A stretch of DNA of 64,000 nucleotides. Origin: Streptomyces aureoverticillatus (GTDB lineage Bacteria; Actinomycetota; Actinomycetes; Streptomycetales; Streptomycetaceae). The notes beneath the pieces are model-generated. The model made no database searches, was not told the DNA's origin, and saw nothing but the letters and a program-made list of their open reading frames with translations. The DNA is taken from contig NZ_BMSY01000020.1 of the NCBI RefSeq assembly GCF_014649395.1, positions 35,579 through 99,578 on the forward strand, read 5' to 3'. The position numbers were made by a program, and so were the translations under genes. Within the stretch, counting starts at the first letter, position 1. Each line of letters begins with the position of its first letter. Positions 16,683 to 25,499 of the stretch are shown here, piece after piece.

Positions 16683-17285
16683 GTGCGTCATCTCTCCGAA
16701 GGAGTCGACCGCTTCCAGCGGGAGGTCTTCCCCGCCAAGGCCGGGCTCTTCGCCCACCTGGCAGCCACCCATCAGCCCGGCACGCTGTTCATCGGCTGCT
16801 CCGATGCCCGTGTCGTGCCCGAGCTGATCACCCAGACCGAACCCGGCGAGCTGTTCGTCATCCGCACCGCCGGCAACCTCGTCCCCGCCCACTCGCCCGG
16901 CGCCGACGCGGTGGCCGCCGGCATCGAGTACGCGGTCGCCGTCCTCGGTGTGCGGGACATCGTCATCTGCGGGCATTCGGGCTGCGGCGCCATGACCGCC
17001 CTCGCCGAAGGCCACGACCTGACCGGCACACCGGCCATCGCCGACTGGCTGCGCCACGCCGACGCCTCCCGGGCCCGCACCACCGCTCCCGCGGCGGGCG
17101 AGGACCCCGTCGCCGCGCTGGTGCGGCAGAACGTCGCCGCGCAGTTGGCCAACCTGGCCACCCACCCCTCCGTCGCCCGGGCCCTCGCCGCCGACGACGT
17201 CCGGCTGCACGGCTGGGTCTTCGACATCTCCACCGGGACCGTCGACGAACTCGACACCGCCGCGCGCCCGGTTCTCGCGGCCTGA
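16683..17285 (+). CDS. cynT: Beta-class carbonic anhydrase of the cyanate operon
   Basis: A 200-residue zinc enzyme interconverting CO2 and bicarbonate. Zinc ligands and the catalytic dyad are at Cys39/Asp41 (FIGCSDARV) and His98/Cys101 (CGHSGCGAM), the same numbers as in E. coli CynT. In cyanate detoxification it supplies bicarbonate, which the next gene product consumes. A GTG start at 16683 follows AAGGGAG. The operon is divergent from cynR. Confidence 0.93.
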   Translation: MRHLSEGVDRFQREVFPAKAGLFAHLAATHQPGTLFIGCSDARVVPELITQTEPGELFVIRTAGNLVPAHSPGADAVAAGIEYAVAVLGVRDIVICGHSGCGAMTALAEGHDLTGTPAIADWLRHADASRARTTAPAAGEDPVAALVRQNVAAQLANLATHPSVARALAADDVRLHGWVFDISTGTVDELDTAARPVLAA

Positions 17286-17393
17286 CCCACCCCTTGACCT
17301 CGTCCCGGGCCCCCGCCCCCGGACGCCCCCCAAGAAGAGAACCCGCCGTCCCCACCCCGGTGGACGGTGTGCCCACGCGAAAGGAAGCCCCTC

Positions 17394-17864
17394 ATGGTGC
17401 ACGCCCAGTTCGACAACACCGCTCGCCAGCAGCTCGCGATCTCCGCGGTCGAGGCCAAGACCCGCAAGAACCTCTCCTGGCAGCAGATCGCCGACGCCGC
17501 CGACCTGTCCGTCGCGTTCGTCACCGCCGCCGTCCTGGGCCAGCACGCCCTGCCGGAGAAGTCCGCGACGGCGGTCGCCGAGCTGCTGGGGCTCGACGGG
17601 GACGCGGTGATGCTGCTGCAGACCATCCCGACCCGCGGTTCGATCCCCGGCGGCATCCCCACCGACCCGACGATCTACCGCTTCCACGAGATGCTCCAGG
17701 TGTACGGCACCACCCTCAAGGCCCTGGTCCACGAGCAGTTCGGTGACGGCATCATCTCCGCGATCAACTTCAAGCTGGACGTGAAGAAGGTCGCCGACCC
17801 CGAGGGCGGTGAGCGCGCGGTCATCACCCTCGACGGCAAGTACCTGCCCACCAAGCCGTTCTGA
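17394..17864 (+). CDS. cynS: Cyanate hydratase (cyanase)
   Basis: A 156-residue enzyme that decomposes cyanate with bicarbonate to carbamate and CO2, yielding ammonia. The catalytic triad Arg96, Glu99 and Ser122 is in place (TIYRFHEML and GDGIISAINF), at the same numbering as the E. coli enzyme. The N-terminal domain is a lambda-repressor-like helical fold without DNA binding. ATG 17394 follows AAAGGAAG. The 108 bp after cynT hold no gene; the pair is probably one transcript with cynT. Confidence 0.96.
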   Translation: MVHAQFDNTARQQLAISAVEAKTRKNLSWQQIADAADLSVAFVTAAVLGQHALPEKSATAVAELLGLDGDAVMLLQTIPTRGSIPGGIPTDPTIYRFHEMLQVYGTTLKALVHEQFGDGIISAINFKLDVKKVADPEGGERAVITLDGKYLPTKPF

Positions 17865-17950
17865 GGCACCCACTACGGCCGGGGACCTGAGCGCCGACGG
17901 CCGGTTCGAGTGTCCGGCGCCGCTGGAGGCGGAGCGCTGTATCGGTCTGG

Positions 17951-17978
17951 ACCCACGAGTGGGTGGGGCCAGACCCAC
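17951..17978. promoter_or_regulatory. Overlapping dyads upstream of the second two-component system
   Basis: ACCCAC-GA-GTGGGT (17951-17964) shares its right arm with a second pairing GTGGGT-N8-ACCCAC (17959-17978). The alternative pairings suggest a regulator site or an RNA switch or terminator in the 224 bp between cynS and the kinase. Which one cannot be decided from sequence. Confidence 0.4.
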
Positions 17979-18088
17979 TCCCCGGCCGATCGGGGCGGTA
18001 TCGGGCGGCACACGGTGCACAGTGGGATCTCGACGGGATCGCGAAGTGAGGTCCCGGTGGAGTTCCGCACGGATGTGAAGGAAGAGTC

Positions 18089-19354
18089 ATGCGACAGCTG
18101 GGGGCGTGGGCGGCGCGCGTCGGTGTGGGGGGCCTGCGGGCCTGCGTGGTGGCGGTCGTCAGCCTGCTGATCCCCGCCGTGTGGGCCGCCGCCGTGGCGC
18201 TGGGGATCTGGTGGGGGCCGGGCAACCCCTGGTCGTGGGCCGCGCCGTGCGTGCTGGGGTGCGTGGGCACGCTCGCGTTGTCCCGCCCGGTGTGCCGGAT
18301 GGTCCGCTTCCTCGTCGCGAGGTGGACCGGCACCGTCATCCCCGCCGGCTACCGGCGGGCGGGCCCGGTGACACGGATGTCGACCGGGTACTGGTGGAAC
18401 GGCTTCAGTTATGAGCGCACGCGCCGCGACGCCCTCCTGGACCAGAAGTGGCGGGTCCGGTGGACCGATCCCGCGAACTGGCGCGACCTGCGGTTCACGG
18501 CGATCGTGCCGCTCACGGCGGGCGTGGTCGCGGCCGTCCCCGCGGCCGCGGTGGCCGTGGCCGTCCTCGGCCTCGGCCAACCGGGGCCCGGCGCCCGCAT
18601 CGGCGGGGCGTTCGCCCTGCTGCTGGCCGTCGCCGTAGCCCCGTACGCATGGCGGCCCGTCGCACCCGTGGCCGTCCGCTTCCTGCGCCCGTCGTCCGCG
18701 ATGGCGCTCGCGGACCGCGTCGACGAGCTGACGGCGCAGCGCGCGGACGCCACGGTCGCGCAGGCCGCCGAGATCCGCCGCATCGAACGGGACCTGCACG
18801 ACGGGGCGCAGGCCCGCCTGGTCGTGCTCGGGCTGTCCCTGGCGACCGCGGAGAAGCTGATGGAGACCGACCCCGAACAGGCCAAGTCGCTGATGCGGGA
18901 AGCGCGGGCCGGCGCCGCCACGTCGCTGACCGAACTACGCGAACTGGTGCGGGGAATCAACCCGCCGGTGCTGAACGACCGCGGACTCGTCGACGCCGTC
19001 CGCGCCCTCGCCCTGGACACTCCAATCCACGTGAACGTCCGCGCCGACGTCCTCCTCCCCCTGGACCCGCCGATCGAGTCCGCCGTCTACTTCGGGATCG
19101 CCGAACTTCTCACCAACACCGTCAAGCACGCCCACGCCACCGAGGCGCGCATCTCCCTCGCCCGGGAAAGCGCGGCCGCCGACCTCGTCGCCGTGGTCGA
19201 GGACGACGGCCGGGGCGGGGCCGAGGCACGCCCCGGAGGCGGCCTCGACGGACTGCGCCGCCGCCTCGCGGTCTTCGGCGGCAGCCTGGACGTCAGCAGT
19301 CCGGCAGGCGGACCCACCCGTGTGAGAATGACGGTGCCATGCGAATCGTTGTAG
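18089..19354 (+). CDS. NarL-type sensor histidine kinase
   Basis: A 421-residue membrane kinase. Two pairs of hydrophobic segments (about residues 20-75 and 148-205) flank a loop containing GYWWNGFSYERTRRDA. The HisKA_3 motif IERDLHDGAQARLVVLGLSL has its phospho-acceptor at His237; the HATPase domain shows ELLTNTVKHAHA, VVEDDGRGGA and GGGLDGLRRRL. The usual extracellular sensor domain is absent, so the signal is probably sensed within the membrane. It overlaps the response regulator by 16 bp. Confidence 0.92.
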   Translation: MRQLGAWAARVGVGGLRACVVAVVSLLIPAVWAAAVALGIWWGPGNPWSWAAPCVLGCVGTLALSRPVCRMVRFLVARWTGTVIPAGYRRAGPVTRMSTGYWWNGFSYERTRRDALLDQKWRVRWTDPANWRDLRFTAIVPLTAGVVAAVPAAAVAVAVLGLGQPGPGARIGGAFALLLAVAVAPYAWRPVAPVAVRFLRPSSAMALADRVDELTAQRADATVAQAAEIRRIERDLHDGAQARLVVLGLSLATAEKLMETDPEQAKSLMREARAGAATSLTELRELVRGINPPVLNDRGLVDAVRALALDTPIHVNVRADVLLPLDPPIESAVYFGIAELLTNTVKHAHATEARISLARESAAADLVAVVEDDGRGGAEARPGGGLDGLRRRLAVFGGSLDVSSPAGGPTRVRMTVPCESL

Positions 19355-19986
19355 CCGAAGACCTCTACCTCCTGCGTGACGGCATGGTCCGTCTCATCGA
19401 GGCGTACGGACACCAGGTGGTGGCGACGGCGACCACCGGCCCCGAAACGCTGGAAGCCCTGCTGACGTGGCGGCCGGACGTGGCCGTCGTCGATGTCCGC
19501 ATGCCGCCCGCCCAGTCGGACGAGGGCCTGCGCGCGGCCCTCGCCGCCCGCCGCGAAGTGCCCGGGCTGCCGGTCCTGATCCTCTCTCAGTACGTCGAGC
19601 AGTTGTACGCCCGCGAACTCCTGGCCGACGGTACCGGCGGCGTCGGCTACTTCCTCAAGGAGAGCGTCTTCGACGCCGACCAGTTCATCGACGCCCTGGA
19701 ACGCGTCGCGCACGGCGGGACCGCCATGGACCCGGCCGTCATCGCCAAACTGCTCTCCAGCGCCCCCTCGGACCGGCGGCTCGAGCGGCTCACCGAACGC
19801 GAGCACTCCGTGCTCGGCCTCATGGCGGAAGGCCTGTCCAACCAAGCCATCAGCAAGCGGCTCTTCCTCAGTGAAAGCGCGATCAGCAAGTACACCACCT
19901 CCCTGTTCGGCAAGCTCGGCATTTCCGATGACGACAGCAACAACCGCCGCGTCCTCGCCGTCCTCACCTACCTGAACAGGCCCTGA
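19339..19986 (+). CDS. LuxR/NarL-type response regulator
   Basis: A 215-residue DNA-binding regulator. Receiver domain with AED in strand 1, phospho-acceptor Asp52 in VAVVDVRMPP, and the Lys of YFLKESV; the C-terminal LuxR helix-turn-helix reads LTEREHSVLGLMAEGLSNQAISKRLFLSESAISKYTTSLFGKL. The RMPPAQSDEG insertion after the phosphorylation site is characteristic of the kinase/regulator group common in streptomycetes. It is translationally coupled to the kinase gene. Confidence 0.92.
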   Translation: MRIVVAEDLYLLRDGMVRLIEAYGHQVVATATTGPETLEALLTWRPDVAVVDVRMPPAQSDEGLRAALAARREVPGLPVLILSQYVEQLYARELLADGTGGVGYFLKESVFDADQFIDALERVAHGGTAMDPAVIAKLLSSAPSDRRLERLTEREHSVLGLMAEGLSNQAISKRLFLSESAISKYTTSLFGKLGISDDDSNNRRVLAVLTYLNRP

Positions 19987-20055
19987 GCTTGTACTTCACC
20001 CTCTGGTCGCCGCGTCGGGCGTACCCACTGGAAGTCCAGGTGACCGAGTTCCAGC

Positions 20056-20811
20056 TCACTTCCCCGCCCGGGTACGGAGAAACGGACGATCGCGTGGGGT
20101 GACGTCATCGACCGGGCCGGTGGCTCGGAGGATGACGTCCAGGGCTCGTTGCGGGTCGGCGGTGTAGATGCCGCTCGCCCACGCGGCATTGGCCTCGATG
20201 ACCGCCCAGCGTCCGTCGACCATGCCCACGTCGACGACGATGGCCGTGGGCAGCGTGTGGCCGTGACCGGCGAGCAACTCCGTGCCGAAGGCCAACGCGG
20301 CAGGTGAGAGCGGCCCCAGACGCAACGTGCCCTTCTCGGCGTACTGGCTGCCGGTGTGCACCCTGCCGTCGAGCAGATGCAGCCGGTATTCAGCAGCGCA
20401 TTCCACCACATCACTCACCAGCACCGTTGTCTGCGGGTCCACCTGGTCCGGCCCCGGCAGCCGCGAGCCGTCCGCGTAGACCAAGGCCCGTATCCCCTTG
20501 TCATTGGGGGACTTGATGAACGCGGGGCGCCGCAGGGCGTATGCCTCGCGGATCGGCATCGCGAGAATCTCCCGCTGCGTGAATTCACGGGGCAGGCAGG
20601 CCAGCCAGTCCTGTGGCGCCTCCAACAGGGCGATGCCGAGAGCGGGTGCCACAGCGTCGGCGAAGTTCGGTCCGGCATGCAGATGCTCGGCGCGCGCTCC
20701 TGCGGGTACCTCGAACGTGGTGAACTGCACGGTACGCAGTCCCCGCAGGTCGGCAGCCGCTCGCACCGCCTCCGCCGAAGTGGTGAGCCTGGGTGGCAGA
20801 ACGAGAGTCAT
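20056..20811 (-). CDS. ATP-grasp domain protein
   Basis: A 251-residue protein with an ATP-grasp-like C-terminal half: FIKSPNDKGIRALVYADG resembles the ATP-binding Lys and loop region, and TAIVVDVGMVDGRWAVIEANAAWASGIY carries the Glu-x-Asn metal site. It belongs to the actinobacterial ATP-grasp group of unknown substrate (DUF4343-like). It is convergent with the response regulator and has no precursor-like or methyltransferase partner, so a RiPP role is not supported. Confidence 0.75.
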   Translation of the reverse strand: MTLVLPPRLTTSAEAVRAAADLRGLRTVQFTTFEVPAGARAEHLHAGPNFADAVAPALGIALLEAPQDWLACLPREFTQREILAMPIREAYALRRPAFIKSPNDKGIRALVYADGSRLPGPDQVDPQTTVLVSDVVECAAEYRLHLLDGRVHTGSQYAEKGTLRLGPLSPAALAFGTELLAGHGHTLPTAIVVDVGMVDGRWAVIEANAAWASGIYTADPQRALDVILRATGPVDDVTPRDRPFLRTRAGK

Positions 20812-21115
20812 AAGCAGCGATCATGCCGCAGGGCGGACCGCTGACCCCACCTCATTCCAGGGTGATGAGCAGCTCCCTGGTCACCGCCGGCCACGAGGGC
20901 CTGTTCAAAGGCTTGCTGGTCGTCATCGAGGAGTACGCGAAGGAGCCGCTGGTCCGGTGTCAGCGAGGCGCCGACGGCGTCCAGTCGCTTCGGCGCGCTC
21001 GTCGGCGTCCGGCTTGCGCAGGGGTACCGCGGGCCAGTCCCGGGGCGGAGGATCACCCGGTTGCGCGGCATGGGGTAAGGGCACCCGGGAACGCGTCCAC
21101 GCAGACTCGCGAGGT
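20812..21115. other. Intergenic region with a possible immunity-protein remnant
   Basis: No intact gene. On the minus strand around 20870-20970 the frame reads LTPDQRLLRVLLDDDQQAFEQALV, which resembles the C-terminal helices of Imm49-type immunity proteins, but the sequence on both sides does not continue the match. I treat it as a possible gene fragment only. Confidence 0.25.
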
Positions 21116-21853
21116 ATGAACTCGACACGACGGACTGTACTGGCGGGGCTGTTGGGCGCGGGGCTCGCGCCGTGCGCGGCAGGAGGGGCCGCTGCGGCGC
21201 GGCCCCGGCCTCCTGCCTCGCTGCTGGGTCGGGAGATCCGCCGCCTGCCCACCGCGCGCAAGGTGGTCGCGCTGACCTTCAACGCGGCGTGGGACGAGCG
21301 CGGCGTGGACGTTGTCTTGGACGAGCTGCGGCGCCGCCGACTCACGGCGACCTTCTTCCCCACCGGGGGCTTCGCCGAGGCCCACCCCGCGGCCGTACGG
21401 TCCATGGGCGCCGAGCACGGGCTGGGCAACCACTCCTACAGCCACCCGTACTTCGATGACCTGAGCACGACGGATCGGGAGCGGGAGGTGCGGCGCGCCG
21501 ACAGGGCGATCCGGGCGGCGGCCGGGACCGAGCCGCTGCCGTTCTTCCGTTTCCCCTACAGCTCCACCACGGCCGCGTCGGTCGCCGACATCAACCGCCT
21601 CGGCTACGCGGCGATCGAGTTCACCACCGACACCAACGGCTACCTCGGGCCGGGCCGCGGCATGACCGTGGAACGGGTGGTCGAACGAGCCCTCGCCGCC
21701 CTCGCGCCGGGCGCGATCATCCAGATGCACGTGGGCAGCACCGGTGACGGGATCGTGCTCGACGCACAGGCACTGCCCCGGATCATCGACGCTGTCGGAG
21801 CGAAGGGCTACGGGGTCGTGGACCTCCGCGAGTTCCTCGTCATGGAGGAATGA
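21116..21853 (+). CDS. Secreted polysaccharide-deacetylase-like protein, variant catalytic motif
   Basis: A 245-residue protein with a twin-arginine or Sec signal (TRRTVLAGLLGAGLAP) and a NodB-homology domain. The metal-binding His-x3-His is intact (GNHSYSHPYF) and the later Arg/Pro motif is FFRFPYS. However, motif 1, normally TFDDG with the catalytic Asp, reads LTFNAAWDERG, so the general base is Asn-Ala-Ala instead of Asp-Asp. A small subset of streptomycete homologues shares this. It may be a non-canonical deacetylase or a carbohydrate-binding relic. It ends GVVDLREFLVMEE as in the family. Confidence 0.85.
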   Translation: MNSTRRTVLAGLLGAGLAPCAAGGAAAARPRPPASLLGREIRRLPTARKVVALTFNAAWDERGVDVVLDELRRRRLTATFFPTGGFAEAHPAAVRSMGAEHGLGNHSYSHPYFDDLSTTDREREVRRADRAIRAAAGTEPLPFFRFPYSSTTAASVADINRLGYAAIEFTTDTNGYLGPGRGMTVERVVERALAALAPGAIIQMHVGSTGDGIVLDAQALPRIIDAVGAKGYGVVDLREFLVMEE

Positions 21854-21899
21854 TCGGGGCGCCTTGCCTCCAACCGGACCTACACCACTGTCCGGGGCG

Positions 21900-22295
21900 T
21901 CACGAACCCGCCTCGGCAGCCATCCTTTCCACCCACTCACGCACCTTCACCGCTCGCTCGATGCGGCTGACGATGTCCTTCTTGGACGCCGTGTCCAAGG
22001 TCTCCGGGATCTTGTCGAAGGTGTTGGGAAGGACGTCGAGCAGACCCCAGATCTGTTCGCCGGTGCTGACGGTCAGCAGGTGCTGGCACCTCCACTGCAA
22101 CGGCGTCTCGGGCCGGTGCGTGAGCCGCTGCACAAGTGTCGGGAACAGGTAGTGCGTCGCATCTGCGGCGAGGTGCTCCCGGAGCCAGTCGACCGGGAGC
22201 CGCTGGCTGAAGCTGTGCATGGCGGCCTCTTGAGCCAGGTCCAGGAGCTGAACGGTGTCGACGGCTCGGACAGTGCGGGGAAGCGTCGGGGTCAT
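21900..22295 (-). CDS. Hypothetical protein (131 aa)
   Basis: A soluble helical protein beginning MTPTLPRTVRAVDTVQLLD. It contains WLREHLAADATHYLFPTLVQRL and ends with a helix VSRIERAVKVREWVERM. No catalytic motif, signal peptide or membrane segment is visible and I do not recognise the family. It lies 39 bp from the next minus-strand hypothetical gene at 22335, with a third at 22696, so the three may be an operon read from 23037 to 21900. Confidence 0.6.
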   Translation of the reverse strand: MTPTLPRTVRAVDTVQLLDLAQEAAMHSFSQRLPVDWLREHLAADATHYLFPTLVQRLTHRPETPLQWRCQHLLTVSTGEQIWGLLDVLPNTFDKIPETLDTASKKDIVSRIERAVKVREWVERMAAEAGS

Positions 22296-22334
22296 GCCGA
22301 GATGATGCCAAGAAGCTTCCGCGGAGCCGAACGC

Positions 22335-22649
22335 TCAGCTGGGATGGGATGCGATCTGCCGACGGGCAGCTTGCCAGATTTCCTCGAACTCCTCGGAGGT
22401 GAGTCGTTCGGGGTCGTGGCGTTCCCATTCCGAGACGGGCAGCTCGGCCGTGATCCCGAACCTGCTGTCGTACTCATCGAGGCGGCCCGCTTCGTGGGCC
22501 TGCTGCCATTCGGCGAGGGATGCGGCTGCGATCGGTGTCAGCGCAGGCCCTTGAAGTTCGACTTGCCTGGCTACCCAGCCATCCGCGTGGACCTCGAAGT
22601 AGAACCAGACGTCTTCCTCGTCCCAGTAGCAGCGCATCCATGTGGTCAC
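22335..22649 (-). CDS. Hypothetical acidic protein (104 aa) of a streptomycete family
   Basis: The product reads VTTWMRCYWDEEDVWFYF from a GTG at 22649, then DGWVARQVELQG, and ends in a strongly acidic helix (RLTSEEFEEIWQAARRQIA). I recall similar proteins beginning MTTWMRCYWDEED in other streptomycetes, always without known function; that memory is the reason for the GTG start, since longer in-frame openings to 22829 look degenerate. The small acidic helical form is what many immunity or antitoxin proteins look like, but this is only a resemblance. Confidence 0.65.
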   Translation of the reverse strand: MTTWMRCYWDEEDVWFYFEVHADGWVARQVELQGPALTPIAAASLAEWQQAHEAGRLDEYDSRFGITAELPVSEWERHDPERLTSEEFEEIWQAARRQIASHPS

Positions 22650-22695
22650 CAGGACATGATGCCGGGCCAGACGCGCCGCCCTACTCCGCTTGATC

Positions 22696-23037
22696 TCATG
22701 ACTGGGGCATGAATCCTGCGGATCGGTCGAGCTGGAAAGGAGAACCGACACGGGTCGGATCCCAGCCTTGATGCCGTGCCTCTCGAATGCTGGCAGCAAC
22801 GTGAGCTGGACGAATCGGCTCCGTCTCAACGCCCACCCAGTTGCTGGGATGGGCCTGGCCGCTGGTGACGATCAAGGTCGTGCCCGACTGGCTGCCGCTG
22901 GCCGCTTCGACCGCATAGGTCATCGGTGTCCAGCAGAGTCCCTGCATGTAGGAGGGCTTCCTGCGGATCCGCCAGCGGTACTCGATCCCGTCAACGGTTA
23001 TGCGCCGGGAACCCTTCTTGTTCAGCGCCATCTTCAC
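22696..23037 (-). CDS. Hypothetical protein (113 aa) of a streptomycete family
   Basis: A basic N-terminus (MALNKKGSRRITVDGIEYRWRIRRKPSYMQG) is followed by a beta-rich middle (MTYAVEAASGSQSGTTLIVTSG) and a C-terminal helix AASIREARHQGWDP ending SPFQLDRSAGF. A start at 23037 or 23031 is possible. Homologues known to me from streptomycetes carry no function. It is the first gene of the minus-strand run 23037-21900. Confidence 0.65.
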   Translation of the reverse strand: MKMALNKKGSRRITVDGIEYRWRIRRKPSYMQGLCWTPMTYAVEAASGSQSGTTLIVTSGQAHPSNWVGVETEPIRPAHVAASIREARHQGWDPTRVGSPFQLDRSAGFMPQS

Positions 23038-23175
23038 CCCCTCCGCTGTTGGACTCTAGCGCCGTGCAATAGGTCCGTCTCAGCCGGAATCTTCCGGGCT
23101 GCCGGGCAGCACGCCGAAACCAGGGTGCCGTTCAGGCTGTGGTCGCCGTAGTGTCCGGGGCGAAAGGCGGTTGCA

Positions 23176-23649
23176 GTGGAGATCACGGTGCAGTGGATCA
23201 GGACGTCCTGGACGAAGCATTCCAGGGGCGGTGACGCTGCTGCCCTCAGGAATTCGGCGCCAACGGGGTTCCTGGTGTCACCGGTGCCGTCTTCCTTGGC
23301 CCAGGTCATCCAGATGTCCGAGCGTGACGGCTTCGAGCCCCACGAGAGCGAGAGGGACTTGCGCCAGGTCGGACTCAGTTTGCGCGACGAGGGCGATCGG
23401 CTCCGGGTTCTGGCACGTGTGGAGCCGTTGTTCGGATTGCCGCCTCGCCCGCGACGCCCGCCGGCAGTGCGTCTGGTCCCGGGGCAGTGGGTCCGTTGGC
23501 AGTTGAACTATCGGTTCAGTAGCGCCGCCGGAATACGGGACTGGTCCTACTGGCTCGACACGTTCAACGTCGCTTATGGGCCCGTCGACCCGAACGTGTT
23601 CCTGTCGGATCCGACCGTTCTGGTCAATGAGTGCGGTCCTGTTCGATAG
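23176..23649 (+). CDS. Hypothetical protein (157 aa)
   Basis: The C-terminal two-thirds is conserved-looking: GQWVRWQLNYRFSSAAGIRDWSYWLDTFNVAYG followed by NVFLSDPTVLVNECGPVR, a pattern of aromatic beta strands. The N-terminal third looks less constrained and a later start is possible. No motif indicates function. It is divergent from the minus-strand hypothetical run; 138 bp separate the starts. Confidence 0.6.
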   Translation: MEITVQWIRTSWTKHSRGGDAAALRNSAPTGFLVSPVPSSLAQVIQMSERDGFEPHESERDLRQVGLSLRDEGDRLRVLARVEPLFGLPPRPRRPPAVRLVPGQWVRWQLNYRFSSAAGIRDWSYWLDTFNVAYGPVDPNVFLSDPTVLVNECGPVR

Positions 23650-23825
23650 CCGTCCGTCGGCGATCGGCTGATCATGGGTTCTCCCTAGGCGGGCGTCGAC
23701 ACCGTGCGCGCCGACCCACGCCACACCGACTGCTGGGCGCGCCTGCGGGGCGAGGCTCTCGCGCGGGTCGAGGAGGACGACTCCGCCACCCCTGGCCCAA
23801 CGACCCACCACTCCAGCGAAGTTGC

Positions 23826-24829
23826 CTAGCCGAAGGTCTCGGACCGGCTGAGAAGGGCGTTGGCCGCGGGTGATCGCTGGTATAGGACACTGCGTCCTTT
23901 GCGCTGCCGGATGGCAAGACCTGCGCCGTGCAAGCGGGTGAGGTGGTAGGAGACCGTGCTGGCGGTCAGGTGGTGCAGTTGTGCGAGTTCTGAAGTGGTG
24001 CGGGGCTTATTCAAACGGTGCAGCAACGCCAGACGGGTGTGGCCGATGACGTCCGCCAATGAACGGCCGTCGGGCTCCGCGGGGTCCATGACGCGGACGG
24101 GGTAGATGAGGAGACTGTCGCACTCTTGGAGGGGAGCACACAGTGCCAGTCTTCCGGTGAACGCCGACGGCACCAGCAACACCGTGGGCGTACCGGTGAC
24201 ATGTCCCTCGTAGCGAGTGTCGATCTCCAATGCCTCCTGCTCCCAGCTCAGAGAGGGGTGCAGGCTGGAGAAGACAGCGCCCACTCCGTGCCGGGCGATG
24301 ATCTGGGACTGGCGGGTGATGTCCGACTCCAGTGCGCGCTCCACAGCCGCCCACCGCGGGGCGACGGCGTGCTGCCAGAACCGGTCGAGTTCTTTGGCGA
24401 GCCGTTCCGCGAGATCGCGTTCCTCCACCTCCAAGCGTCGGCGTACGGCATCGCTGACTTCCTGCAACTCCGCGGGCGGCAGCCAGGGACAGCGGTGTTG
24501 GCGCCACCGGCCACCGCTGAAGAACGCCGTCATCTCCTTGCGGATCTGGCCGGTGGGCGCTGTGGCGATCTGGTGCAGCTGCTCGTGCACTCCTGGCGCG
24601 TAGGAGGGCGGGGGGTGAGGAACTCGGGGAGGTAGGCGGAGTACCCGTTGCACAGCGCCGCCAGGTGGCCGAGCCGATGCTCGCTCAGCACCCGTCTGGT
24701 TTCGCGGCCCAGGCGGCTGTGCGCGGGCGGGAGGGCACCGGCGAGCACGGCGGATGTCACCTCGACGGCAGGCGAGAGGGCGAACCGTACGCCGGCCAGC
24801 TGAGCGGCAGGAAGGTCGATGCGTAGCAC
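23826..24829 (-). pseudogene. DUF5937/ArsR-type transcriptional regulator with frameshift
   Basis: The first frame (24829 to about 24608) reads LRIDLPAAQLAGVRFALSPAVEVTSAV...PEFLTPRPP. The match continues in another frame as PSYAPGVHEQLHQIATAPTGQIRKEM and runs to 23826, ending in an ArsR-like winged helix (LADVIGHTRLALLHRLNKPRTTSELAQLHHLTASTVSYHLTRLHGAG). The switch falls in a C-rich run (plus strand GGGCGGGGGG at about 24607-24616). Fused, the two give a normal DUF5937-type regulator (ligand domain then helix-turn-helix). It is either a recent pseudogene or a homopolymer error. The gap 23650-23825 has no supported gene. Confidence 0.75.
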
Positions 24830-25133
24830 TGCACCCCCAGCGCAAGACGACTATGTGAGAACTCTCGAATCGTTTGCTCCGCGCCACGACGTTAAGGCCC
24901 CATAGGTAGTGAAGACAGGCAGCATCTCGCCATCACTCAACCGGAACGGCCCGCCCCTGCGTTGTACGGCGGTAAGCCGTCTACACGGGCGACGAACCCT
25001 CTGGACATGCACAGATAGCGAGGTTGCTGCGGTCCTCAGCGCTCTGGGGAGCGAGTTCCGCCCCCCACAAGCTCCACGAGTCCATGAACGCACGCTTCTG
25101 TCTCTACTGCCTCCTCCAGAAAGGGACTGGTAC
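24830..25133. other. Intergenic region with a small dyad
   Basis: The 304 bp between the DUF5937 regulator (start 24829, minus) and the secreted protein (25134, plus) have no supported gene. ACGGC-GGTAA-GCCGT (24966-24980) is a short inverted repeat that could be an operator for either divergent gene. Confidence 0.35.
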
Positions 25134-25499
25134 ATGCGTGTCAACACATGGTTCAAAACCGCAGCCATGGCGGCTGCTCTCGGGGCGGCGGCAGTGGCCA
25201 CTGCATCTGCTCCGGCCGCAGCAGCGGATGTCAGCCCAAAGTTCTGGGACACCAAGTGCAACTACGGCAGGGCCTGCGTCTACAAGCTGCATGGCCCCGA
25301 AGGACGCAGTTGGTGGAACGTCGAGCACTGCGGCTACACCCCTCTCAACGACTACTTCACCCATGCCAAGGCCCATGGGAACTCGTTCTATGTCTATTAC
25401 AACGACAACCCGAATCTGTGGGACTACGTAGCGGCATGGACGGATCGCCCCATCGGCCAAGGCGGGCACAGGGCCAGCGGAGTAACGGTCGTCTGCTGA
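25134..25499 (+). CDS. Small secreted protein (121 aa)
   Basis: A Sec signal peptide occupies about residues 1-31 (MRVNTWFKTAAMAAALG, ending APAAAA). The mature part is about 90 residues, rich in Tyr/Trp/Asn and has four Cys (KCNYGRACVYKLHG, VEHCGY, final VVC), giving potential for two disulfides. The form DTKCNYGRACVY resembles a group of small secreted streptomycete proteins (peptidase-inhibitor-like or beta/gamma-crystallin-like); I cannot assign one. GAAAGGGACTGGTAC precedes the ATG. Confidence 0.75.
   Translation: MRVNTWFKTAAMAAALGAAAVATASAPAAAADVSPKFWDTKCNYGRACVYKLHGPEGRSWWNVEHCGYTPLNDYFTHAKAHGNSFYVYYNDNPNLWDYVAAWTDRPIGQGGHRASGVTVVC

Noticed and set aside
23704..23829. A short plus-strand frame VRADPRHTDCWARLRGEALARV
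   Set aside because: It could be the end of a decayed gene, but it is 40 codons long, has no ribosome-binding site and no recognised family.
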